64,000 nt of DNA from Dirofilaria immitis. Taxonomy: Eukaryota > Nematoda > Chromadorea > Rhabditida > Onchocercidae. The notes under the pieces were generated by a model. It was not told where the DNA came from. It saw only the letters and a program-made list of their open reading frames with translations, and did not search any database. Each line of letters starts with the position of its first letter. Position 1 is the first letter of the stretch. Positions 1-12,400 of this stretch are shown piece after piece. The stretch covers positions 4,882,501 through 4,946,500 of the forward strand of contig JAKNDB010000107.1 in the NCBI GenBank assembly GCA_024305405.1. The letters are read 5' to 3'. Position numbers and translations under genes: made by a program.

Positions 1-1759
1 ATCATTTTTCAAAATAAAACTACAATTAAAATTAAATTTATCAGAATTGTTCACATAATGTTGCACGAGACTTCGAAAGGATTGTCTACATATATAGAAA
101 ACAGGTTTTCACACTCAGGTCATTTGTAAATATCATATAAATAATAATTTCGCAAATATCGAAATTCCTTTCTTTATGATAATAATTATAATTGGGAAAA
201 GTTAAAAGTAGTAGGTTAGTTGCTTTTATTATAAATTATATTATATGTGAAATAAATTAATTGATGTAATTTTTCCAATTGAACATTAGTATCACTTTTA
301 TTTTATCTTTTTTAATGAAATTATAGTTGATAATTTGCATTTTATTATTTATTAGTACGCTGTTCAATATAACAATATTTGTTTGCTTGCCATTTTTAAA
401 AAATATGCTTAAAAGATACTATTTTTGGTTAATTAAAATTTTTTCCATCTCTTATGACAAATTCTAAATTCTACTATTAAAAGCAAATCATAGAAGAAAC
501 AGGAATGAATATAATAATCATTATTCTCTTTTCCATTATATGATTATTCATAATTATTACCAAAAATATGGAAAAGTCCTGAAAAGAGGGTAAAATAGAA
601 TTGATTTAAATTTTTTGAAAATTAAAAAAATAAACAAATAATTTTTTCCTTTGCTTTCTTCTTTCTCCTTTTAATATTTGTAGGCTCTATTTGGTAAAAT
701 GTTATTTCATCTTAAATATATCTATACAAATTATTGATATTATGTGAATAATTATCTTCAAATACTAGAAAAATTGATAATTTTATTCTTCTACTTGCAT
801 TTTCACTCACTTTCATTTAAATTGTCAATATTTTCTTCTTTTGTTAAGTAATATGAAGATGAATATCCCCATATTATCAATAATCTCATTATACTTAATT
901 TATCATTTGACAAAAAACATGAAAAGAACAAAAAATTTGATAAAAATAAGAGAAGAAAAAGTAGCAATTAATTTTAACTATATGATGACAATTGATAATA
1001 ATTGGTAAATGCTGAATTGTTCTTAAAAATAAATTAATACGAAATTTGAAAACAATTGGAAAGGCATTATCATTTATAAAATTTTTTTCAGAGAAAAGAC
1101 AATTGCATTATAGAATAGGTATGAATCATTTCATATGCCATTTTATCTCAATAAATCAATAGTTTTATTCTAGCAAATTTTTAAGGGATACATTGAAATA
1201 ATGTCATACTATTTATTTGTGCTTTTCAATAAGTAAATATTAGTGCGAATTCTTTGAACAATATATGAAATATAGTGATATAGTTATTAGAGGCAAATAT
1301 TTATTTAATTTTTCTTATATATCTTTGTAATCAAAATTTAAAACTTAAAAGTAAATCAAATGAGAAGATTTTCAAAATCAAAGATCCCTTAGTATTAAGG
1401 AGAAAGTAAATCAAATCTATAATATAATTAAAAATATATACATGTAGGTATATCTATATGATTATAGCTAATATCGTTATGTTATATTGCCTGAAACGGA
1501 GGACTTTTGTTGCATTGAATGAATAGATACTTTGCAATGATAACGGCATGATTGTTATTTGTTGATTAACCTTTTTTTTCTTTTATTTCAACATAATGAT
1601 TCAATCAATTATGCATCAAAAACATGTGAGCTCTCAAATTTACAAATTCAACAATTTAAAAATATGACAAATCAGTTAATTATAATTTTGAAATTTTTTA
1701 AACTAAAAAACCAAAAAAGAATAGTATAATACATTTAATAAACATTAAAATTGGACAGG
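1..1759. other. AT-rich stretch, no gene seen
   Basis: Downstream flank of the first minus-strand SLC19 gene. All six frames are broken by stops and no exon with a recognisable protein motif was found. Runs of A and T and short near-repeats are as expected for noncoding DNA of this composition. The 3' UTR of the SLC19 gene should lie just left of position 1760. Confidence 0.6.
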
Positions 1760-4700
1760 TCATGTTAGAGTATCTTTTTCAGGACATTGATCTGCTTGAC
1801 TGAATACAGTAACTTTACCAATTATCTTCCGTATTAACATAAGAATGAAAATTGTTGATATTGCGCCAAAATAGCAACCATAGATAAAGAACTGAAATGT
1901 TTTATGTCTTAAAATTTATATGGATTATTGAATATTCCAGATATCAACCGAAACAAAGTAAATCGTTCATTTGCGGTTTTTACTTGCGGTTCAGGTGGTT
2001 TTGTATTATAAAACAAAATGTTAACCTGGGTGCGTATATCAAGTGCTAATCCATGTTTATCAACAACAATTAAGGTTAGTATTGTCTGTAGAAAAAGTGC
2101 AACAAAAGTACTGAAACCAAATATAAAACCATAACTCGCTGTTGTTAATTCTATTGCAATATTGGCGCTGTAATAAAGCTAACATATTTTCTTTACTATA
2201 CAAATTTTTATCAGTAAAGTAAAATAAATTTGTTTCCCAAATTTCATAATTTAAACATGAAATTTAAAATAAGCGTTAAAATATATATTTTAAAAAGCCG
2301 AATATTTTTCATAAGTTTTTACTAGAAATTATATTAAAATAATGTGAAAATGCTGGTTGGAAAATGTTACATCATATTAAAAATAAAAATTTAGTGCACT
2401 AAAACTATTTTGAGCTATGATGAGAGAGATCATATTTTATCATTTATAATCAAATGATTAATGATAAAACAAGAAGACAAGACCGAATTACTTAATCAAA
2501 TTTTTTAGTATCAATGAGCGATCATTTGATGAAATATTTAGCTTACCTTGCCGCAGTGATAAGTAATTGATAAATGGTAGCAAAAGCGATATAAAGAATA
2601 TAAGCTATGAAAGCACTGGTTGTCTGAGACATTACAATTAATAATATGGCACTAATTATTGAATTGATCAATAATACCAATTCGCCGCATTTGGCCCAAT
2701 CAATTTTCAAATATTGTACGAGGAAACAAGCAATCGCTCCTATTTAATATCTTTATAATAAATCCATTAATTAATTATGTTAAACTGAATTAACACAGAA
2801 AATATTTATACTTTGATCATAATGCATTAAGATATTTTTATTACTAACATTTATATGATTATTTCATTCATCAAATTGAACTTTAGTTGAGAAATTAAAC
2901 TTTGTCCTTGCTATGCTACAACTTCAGCTGCTGTTGATATTCAAATTAATTGGGTATTCGATTTTGTTAATTGGACTTTTGTTAAAATTCTAGACTTTAT
3001 TTTGTTGCATTAAAATTTGGACCAATATTGTTAATGCTGGTTTTCGGTTGATTGATTATTCAATTCCTGCTAGTTGAATTTTTAATAAAAAATCTATACC
3101 TTGCACTCGATGTGTTGAAACTTGAAATTATTAATCTCAATGCTATTATTTATAGAATATAATTTATCTCGTTCTCTCAATATACTAAGCAAGTGAGAAT
3201 CAAATCGTACATATTATTTTTGTAATTAAGGCACATACTGATTTCGATATATTCTTATGATTGTTTAACTTTTTTAACAAATGAAATGAAATATATAATA
3301 AATAAATATTTTTTGAAATTTCATCCTAATAATATAATATTATAATTTTTACTTGATATTGTTAGAATAAAATTTTTTTTTCATTAAAGTTTAATCTTCC
3401 TTATTAAAATTAAATAGTTCCGTGAAAAAAAAAAAAACGAAAATTTTCTTCTTCTCTGATGCAGAAGAGCGAATTGATGTTTCACAGAAAATTATATTTG
3501 GAAAAATTTATTGGATTAGTAGCTACTGGGATTGACAACAGGAAGAAATTTCTTCATCAGTTGGGGATAGATTTTCAAGGGTTTTTGAGTCGCTTCTTCC
3601 GGGAGGAGAATAAGATATCGTTTCTACTGGTTATGAGAGCTCGACTGTAGCCCGACTATTTATCACAGGCCTTACTCAGCAACTCCCAAAAAATTCTTCG
3701 TTTGGTAACATACTATCCATATGCACTTCGTTGGGGAGGATATAAGCAAAGAGTAATCAACTGAGTTACATGAGATAAAAATTAGACGTCCAGATTTACG
3801 TAGTATACATGTAATATAGGAAAGGACGAAACCGATCGGAAAAACAGAGTTCATATTTTCCCACATATAGCTACATTTGTTGATAGAAATAAGAGGAAGC
3901 AAATAACATATAATGGCGGAAAAAATTTTTGTAACTAATAACAATCGATATATTCTGGCAATGAATATATGATAGAAATTAAATTTAACATCAACTACGA
4001 AAAACAACTTCCTGAACCTGAGTGTCAGTTGTGGATCAAACAATTTCTTCGGATTTCCCAACAAATGATTTGTTCGAAATTTATTTAAAAATTTTATTTC
4101 TTATATTTTATATATATATAAAGTTTTTATTTACTGACTGTTTCAGGTCGTTGAAAAAATAAGTTAGTGACTGTATGAGACTGGAATAAATGAGAGAGCG
4201 ATCATTATGCATATATCTAATATTTACATACCGATCAACGTAACTGCACATTCCGTTATGCCGTTGTACGCTTTACCATTTTCTTGTAATAAAGCCCATA
4301 AATTTTGCACATAATTTTGTACCTAAAATAAAGATTTAAAAAATAGTTTTTAAAAAAATTCAGTTACAAGATCATCATTCAATTGCCTTTTAATGCTTTT
4401 GTTCGCTGCACCAATTGAAACATTAATCAAAATAATCAATTTGAAAAGTATGCAAGCTTAATACTTATTGATGAATATTTAGTATGACCATTTTTTACAA
4501 GTTATTATTATAATTATCCATCATAAAATTTGCCAGCATTGGTTGTTGATATAACGAAATACTTAAATCACTTAATTCTTAAAATTTTTTAAACAGTCAA
4601 AAATTTTAGCTTTGATGAAAATTTTCGCACTGAAGATTTGAATAAGTGATAAAACTATTTTTAAAAATGGAAAGCATATAAACGAGTGTTCTACCTGAAA

Positions 4701-6476
4701 TGTTCCACAACCGGCTAATGCCCACCAAATGCACCATTTGAATACGGTTGTTTTGCTCTTAAAAATCATCAAATGTGTCCAAGCATCTTGAAGATAAGTT
4801 TTCATTCCGGGGATGACTGTTGGAGATATTGCATTTAATGATACCCTGTGCTATATCCAAATTTACGTTGATAAATAACATGATCGATTTTCTTATTCAT
4901 AATAAATTAATTATTTATCATAAAATTAAACAACTGCATTGACTGTGTTGATGAAAATACTAAAGTTTAAAATGTTAATATAATTTTTAGAAAATCTTTA
5001 GAAAATGATGCAAAAAATCTTTAATTATTTTAATTTGTTAACCTTTCATCATCATCATTTACTTCGATTATTTGATCGCATTTTCCCACTTCTCTTAAAT
5101 TTTTGTTCGTAATCATTTTTGATGATATTGATGGAAGTAAACAAGCCATTAGCAATGTAATACAACCAAAACCAAATGAAATCTAACAAACGAAAGAGAT
5201 TTTAATAAATACAAGAAAGAATATTTATTAAAAAATTGAAAAATTTTATTTTTAAAGCAATTGTATGATAAACAAAAAAGCATGTAATATTTTTTTATTT
5301 AAAAAAATTGTACTTTTCAAGCTTCAATCAATACACGAAGTGTAATCAGGCCTGTTTAGCTCATCGGGAAATATGTGACATTTTCAGATTACTTGTCAGA
5401 AATTTATTATTTTGTAAATTTCTCACTATTTCAAATACTTGTTTAATTAAATATTAAACAAATCTAACTAAGTAGGTAATTTCCAAGTATTTATTAAAAA
5501 ATTTTAGTCCGATTATTAGTTTACTGATTTATGTCCAAATCTGCTTATTTCGCTATAGATTGCCTAATCAAAAAGTTTCTTATTTGCTTACCAATCAAAT
5601 CAATTACAAGTCACATTTCTTTTTTGTTCAAACAATTTGTTATTCAATCGATTTTTTATAAAACCAATTTGTTTATTAAATTAAATTTTTTCAATTACTT
5701 AAATTATATTATATAATCAAAAATTAAATTAAGAATTGAAAAAATAAAAATAAAAATATTTGCTTGCCTCATGTAGCTGTAAATATGATACAGCATGAGT
5801 TGAAATAAGTAACTGACCGGATCCATAAGCCAAAAATTTGCCAAATAAAGTGGCTGCTCTAACATATGAAGTGATACGTTTGAAATGTTTCTGATCAACG
5901 ATTGCATACATATATGAAACATAGGCAATATCCGACGCTGTCGATAATCCTATTTATATAAATGATCCATAAATAATTTAATTAAAATTCTATTTTATTG
6001 ATCTATTCATTTATTTGGAGATTCAACTTGATTTTTTTTCAAACATTTTATAATTTGAAAAATTTATTTTAAATATTATATATAATATACAAACCAAAAA
6101 TAATTTCCATTAATTGCATTTGCCATACTTTATTGCCCCAAAGAATGATTACATGAGAAATGCAGTATGATACTGCTTCGAGAACTACAACTGGCTTATG
6201 TCGCAATATATCAGTAAGAAAAAATATGGGTATCTGAAAAATAAAATTAAGCAGAAATGTGGAATGATTAAAAGTTCTGGACTAAAATTATGCAAAAACT
6301 TACCATTGCGATTAAATATGAGTAAGTCCATAACGGATATATTTGACTATATAATTGAACATCAGTGAAATTTTTATGCGATGATATGAGAAATGGTGTT
6401 AGAAATGGTGTAGCTGGACGAAATTTTTGATTAATCCAAATAAACACATGAAATATGCTACATGTTTCCAATACAT
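1760..6476 (-). CDS. SLC19-family vitamin (folate/thiamine) carrier, copy A
   Basis: Multi-pass plasma-membrane carrier of the reduced folate carrier/thiamine transporter family (SLC19; FOLT proteins in C. elegans). Exons, 5' to 3': 6476-6304, 6233-6095, 5949-5768, 5182-5043, 4816-4695, 4322-4232, 2739-2547, 2167-2026, 1891-1760, giving about 437 residues. Family motifs: FRPATPFLTPFL in exon 1, IYPLWTYSYL before FFLTDILRHKPVVVLEA, VQNYVQNLWALL and ASYGFIFGFSTF. The start MYWKH follows a CAG acceptor by one base, suggesting trans-splicing. Exon 1 lacks one base in a T5 run (6424-6428, plus strand) and exon 5 has one base too many in a G4 run (4809-4812); with those corrected all intron phases agree. 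Exon 3 ends in a GC donor. Folate versus thiamine cannot be decided from sequence. Family call is secure. Confidence 0.9.
3459..4070 (+). pseudogene. unidentified coding-like relic inside an SLC19 intron
   Basis: This block lies antisense in the 1.5-kb intron between exons 6 and 7 of SLC19 copy A. It is less AT-rich than its surroundings and has coding-like stretches on the plus strand that change frame: an opening segment with FIGLVATGIDNRKKFL and FLSRFFREEN, then ARLFITGLTQQLPKNSSFG in another frame, then KNRVHIFPHIATFVDRNK and PEPECQLWIKQFLRISQQM separated by stops. The look is that of a decayed gene copy. I do not recognise the family. It may instead be chance open sequence. Confidence 0.35.
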
Positions 6477-9400
6477 TCTGATTGATCATATATATATATA
6501 TATATATTATTATCTGCAAATTGATCAATTTTTTCCTCATATTTTAATCGTTTTGATTAAATAAAAATTTAATCATGTTTTATTTTTATTTCTTCATTCT
6601 TTTCATAAATTTATACATATAAACATATACACGAATGCATATACATATATGTATATAAGTCATACGAATTGATTGATATATTTGAAAAGAATTCAATTCA
6701 ATTGAATAGTTCAGGGAATAATCGCGGATCAAGAAATGAACAACAAGAACAGGAAAATATAATTGGCGGAGTTATTTCTGTGCGATGAAAGGGCGCAATA
6801 AATGTTTTTGTTAATGCGATCGTTTCGTCCCATCATTCCTCTTCGTCCTCACCCCTATCATCAAATTTTTACACTTTCAAATAGTGAATGAACAGGTGTC
6901 TAAAATAAAAATTAAATAAATTATTCCTTTTTTCTGCCTTTTCAATTCTCCTGTTGCAAAATGATATTATCCTTTCCTTTTATAACCTAAATAATTAATT
7001 CATTTCTACAATACTTTTTTTTCATTATGAATATTAAAATTTTTATATTTTTTAAAAAATATTTATGATAAAAGGAAGAAAGTATAATAAAATGATCTAA
7101 ATATTTGAATCAAAAATAATATTATTGTATACCTATTTTCACTTATTTAAGTAAGAAAAATTTTTCAATTTCATTTTTAAATTTTTTTAGAAACAATTTG
7201 TTTTCTTATTCGCAAAATTTGTTAATATTTATTATTTTTAAATTTTTTCCGATATATGAAATGATTAATTGAATGAATAAAAGTATTTCTCTTTTGTTTT
7301 CAAATATTTAATTATTTGTTATTACTTTTGTTTCCAAATGAATATTAAAGAAAGCGAATTACTTAAGTTACTCATAAAATATAAAAAATTCAGGAAACTT
7401 ATACTAATGTTGTTGAGAATTGAAATAAATTTTTGCAAACTTTTTGACTTTTTGAATAATTAGAACTTTTTCTTATATGCAGTAATGCATGCATTTATAC
7501 AGCTGTGAAATAAAGTTGAAAAATTTCAATATCATTGAAATAAATATATTAATGAAGCGGAACTGCCACTGCTGTTAAAGAAAGATATGCAGTTAATGCT
7601 GACAGACGGGTTTTTGCTGCCAAAAATTTGAAATTGATATCTTTGCAGCATAATTTATCATTTTTTAAAGATGAAAAAGTAAAAAAATGGAAAAACTTAT
7701 TTAGTGATCAGATAGTAAGATACTTCTGGTATGAAGCATGAAAATATCATAAAATCTGAATTATGAGGATAATCTTTACACATGTAATTATGGAAATAAT
7801 AATTTGCCATTATTAATATCGGAAATAATCAGATGTTTCCTCAAAGACAAACTATCATTAATCATCTGAAAAATTCTGCATCATTAGAACATAAGATTGC
7901 AATAAATTTTTTGCAATATTTATTCTTTGAAATTCTACTACATGTAAAAGAAACTTAAATGGTAGAAAAATGTTATAAATTTTTTTACTTAAATTTTTGA
8001 AAAATTTATTTTTTTGTGTATATAATGTATGTTATTATTGAAAATAGTAGCAACAGGATTGAATGTTATGAAAATCAATATAGTTGTAAATAAATCAAAC
8101 AAACTAAATATTTAATCAAATCACTGATAACAATAACCAATTCATTCTTACTTGTTTTAATTTTGTTATCGAACAAAAATTACATATTAAAAACTATATT
8201 AATTTTTATAACTGATTATTGCTTAAATATTATCGTTAAGCACAACATATCAGAAACTAAAAATATCATTTATCTGTGACGTAATTATTATTATAAAATT
8301 TCCTCACTCTTTTAAAAAAAATAGCCGAAAAAGAAAAGAAAATTTGATATAATAAGATGATTATAATGTCTTTTGTGAGCAAGTGATAATTAGCAACACA
8401 AAAAAATGTTGCTTTTTCCAATTCGTTTTTTTATCTTTTTTTTCCAATATGATCGAATAGTTTCTCTACTTTGCAATAATATTAGTTCCAAAGTTTTGCT
8501 TCCCTTACATTCTATTTAAAAAAAAGGAAAAATTTAATGTCCGTTCATTTTTATTGCGAAAAAAGTAAATATATTGAGAAGCATGTAACGAAGGATTTTA
8601 ATTTAAAATCGATAAATCTAAGTTGGCAGAAATTGCCCAAAATTTTGTTTCATTTTTTGATTTCATCGATTTTCGGTTTTTCAATTGAGTAAAAAGATTT
8701 TTGTTAAGATTTATAATGAAAATTTAACGTTGTATATCAAACAATTGCAAAACTAAATTATTTAGTAATTTAAGATCACAAACCATCAGTCAAATCATTA
8801 TCCCATATTTCAATGTTATCTGCTGAACATTTACTTTCAAACAGTGTTTTTTCCAGTTTGTAGAATACAAAACATTATCTGAAATTTTAGTGCGTAATTG
8901 CGCGTTATCACTTTGTTCAAACGATAATATATTTCAATAAGAAAAAAGATCGAAGTAATATTTGCATAGCTTAATTTCGTTATCAGGTTAACAGATTTTA
9001 TTTTAAAATTAAAAAGAAAAGGAAAGAAGTATACGTAATTTATATTACTTATATATTCATAAACAAATTAAGTTTATATTAACTGAGAAAAATTCCATAA
9101 AATTTTGCAATTTTTCGAAAATTTGAGAGGCTATATGTAAGTAAAATTATAAAATGATAATCCAATTGGAAAATTAGAATCTGTTAAATTAATACTTTTC
9201 GTTTCACTTAAATCTATTGCACATCATAAATATTGAAACAATGAAAATAATAATAAATAAATAAACAAATAGTAAGAATAAAATAATTACGACGATATAA
9301 TAATAATAAAGGTAATAACAATGGTAATATGTTATTACTATTACACTACAATAATACTATAAATTTTGAGTAATTTAGCAGAAGTTTAATTTATTAAAGA

Positions 9401-9494
9401 ACAAAAAATTAGAATAGCAATAAATATATTTATAAAATAAACCATTCTTAAAAATAACATAGCGTTTAAAATGCTAAAATGATTTCTATGATAA
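6477..9494. other. intergenic region between the two SLC19 copies
   Basis: Three kilobases of AT-rich sequence between the start of copy A and the end of copy B. It contains a short (TA)n run near 6489-6507 just upstream of copy A and ACATATAC-type simple sequence around 6615-6660. No exon-like segment or RNA gene was recognised. The promoter of copy A should be in its left end. Confidence 0.55.
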
Positions 9495-12400
9495 TCATAT
9501 TGTGATACTGCTGAAGGATGCATTGTTGTTATCATATGATGATCCATTGTTATATACAGTTTTATGATGTTGATCACACCACCATCGCATAATATATTTC
9601 CAACAAATTATGATGACAAATATTAAACCAATAATACCAAAGTAACCACTGTATACGAGGAACTGAAAGTAAATGAATGATTCATATCATAGTATATTGA
9701 TGAAGTTTGTATTGGCTATCTGCAATGGAATAGAAAACGACTTGATAAGAGAAATATAAACAGCATATCTAACGGCTGGAAAAAATTTCAACAGATTTAA
9801 AAATTAAATAATCAAATTTGGTTGCAAAGTTTGTAACTCAACAATATACAATAATAATGATTAAATATAGTGGAATTTATAAGAAACTTATTATTTAATT
9901 TTAAATCCTATAATACTAATTTAGAGTTCAATTTTCATGTGATATTCATCAGTACGAAAAAAGAAGGCATTGTCTCTTATATTAATCAATGTTGATAAAT
10001 TTCTTGTTCCAGCACGAACTAAGCATTCATTTTATAAAATAAATTCACATTAATTAAATTTTTTGTTCAGCCATTAATTTTAACCCAAATATTACAACAT
10101 ATTCAATTAATGGTGTATAATTCATTTTTATTATATTAATTAGTTAATTCAATAATATTTTCCTAAATTAATTTAATTTATGTTAAATCAAACATCAGAT
10201 AAATTAGATTTGTCAAGAAATTAAAAGTATATCAATGCGTCTAACTATAAACATAAAGGTAAAATAAAAAATAAATTTACCTGATTTCGAATAGATAATG
10301 CAAAACCATGTTTATCAGCAAATGCGAATGTAATTATTGTTTCTAGTAGAAGTGCTATGAATGTATTCAATCCAAAAACAAAACCATAACTTGCTGAGTC
10401 AAGCTCTGATGCGATAGTTGCACTGAGAATTAAGTTATTTAAAATAATTAATGATTTGAGATTTCCGACTAAAGTTATAAGACGTATTGTTATTAAAGAT
10501 TTGATTAATTAAATAAACAAATCAAAACTTATATGTTTATACTGGGATGAAAACATATAAGTTTTGATTTGTTTATTTAATTGCAATTAATAAAGATTTA
10601 TAAAACAATAATTTTATAATTATTATGCGTTTGCTGAATTATTGAATCAATAGTTGATCAGAAATTAGAACTGTCAGCAATTCATTGATTACAGATGGCA
10701 TTTATCAATAAATGGCAAACATGCAATAGCAAAACATTCCCATAGTGGCAACATTTTGCTAACTTTTGATTTTTAATTTGCAATTTAAACAAAACTAATT
10801 CCTAATATTTTAATCAAAAAATCGAGTGAAATATGGAAAATTTGTCCTTCACGATAGATTCTTTTTTCAAAAACAAAGTAAACGAATATCAAATTAACTG
10901 AATTCCTGATTAATAGAAATTATATAGCTAAAACATTTTAATTAAAATTAATTAATCGAATAAATCTAGCCCTAATAAAATGAATGATTCTAATTATAAA
11001 TAAATCTAGCCAAAAACAAATAAATGCTTTTGAAAAGAAAAAGTGGCATTTTGTAAAATTTTGTGCAATATCTGCGCAATAATCATTCTGCTAATAATTT
11101 TCATTCTATTATTTGTGTGACAAATTATTTTAAATTAATGCATCAAATTTTATATCTTACCATGCGGCAGTCATTAGAAGATTGTAAACTGCAGTAACAC
11201 CAACATAAAGAATATATGCAATTATGACTGATTTACTTTGTGACATAATAATTAATAATATAGCAATGATAGTTGATGTAATTGCAAGTATTAATTCATC
11301 GTGTACCGTCCAATCTTTTCTAATATATTGCATTGAAAATGATATTGCCGCACCTGTAATTATTTTATTACGCATTAATTATTTTAAACATTTAATCGTT
11401 ATTTTTTTATCCAATTTTGAGATTAGTTCAATCAATTAATTTGCTCATTGTACATAGTTTTAATTAATATCGCTAAAAATAAGGTATATTCACGTTTGTA
11501 TTTAACTTCTTTTCCTCCCGAAATACCTTAATTTAATATACCAATAAAAGTATTGATGCATTCAGTAATTGCATTGAAGTTATCAGAAATATTTTGCATT
11601 GTAACCCATAGTGACTGCACATAGTTCATAACCTAAAATTTATAAGATCAATTAAGTCAATCATATTTCTACTTTTTAATTTGTGATATTTTACAATTAC
11701 ATTTTTCAAATTTAAAATGAATAATTTTTTCGCTTTTTGTTTTAATTAACAATTTAATTAATAATAGTATGCATATTTGAAAAGTTTTGAATGAATATTG
11801 TCGGGAAATCCGAGAATATTTTTGTAATATAAATGCGATAAAATAATCGAAGAATTCATTAAATATAAATAATAACATTTTTGAAACGAATAATTTATCT
11901 AAATCTCGGCACAAAATTTCTTTTTTTTTTGAATGTATTAATAAAGCTCGCATGCACTGTTTAAAGTATTGAAATTCATGTTAACTGTCTGGCATATTGT
12001 AACGATCTGAGCTTTCCTGCATGTATAAATATTATCTATCTTTCATTCTTTGTTCTGATGTTTAGAACTTAATATAATTAATGCATTAAAAGTTACAATC
12101 CACCGAAAAGGCCATGAATCACTGATAAAAATAAAAGTTTTTATCGCAGTCAATTAGCATGTTTCAAGTAGTAATTATTCAATTGAGCAGCATCAGCCCA
12201 ACTTATTCGATAACCCACAGTTTAATCCAACTCACTCTACCAAATTCATTCATTTTTATTACAACAAACCGATCAATTTCAATCATAATATTATTTGATT
12301 CTATTTCGCCCTATAATATAAATAAAAAGTAAATTTTTCAACATGATTCGTTTATATCACATCATGAAAAACTTTCTCAACAGATATCATTAATTCTTTT

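Noticed and set aside
6268..6540. 90-codon open frame beginning MRKKLINL upstream of SLC19 copy A
   Set aside because: The upstream part is (TA)n-derived; the homologous start is MYWKH at 6476, in the frame recovered by the one-base correction.
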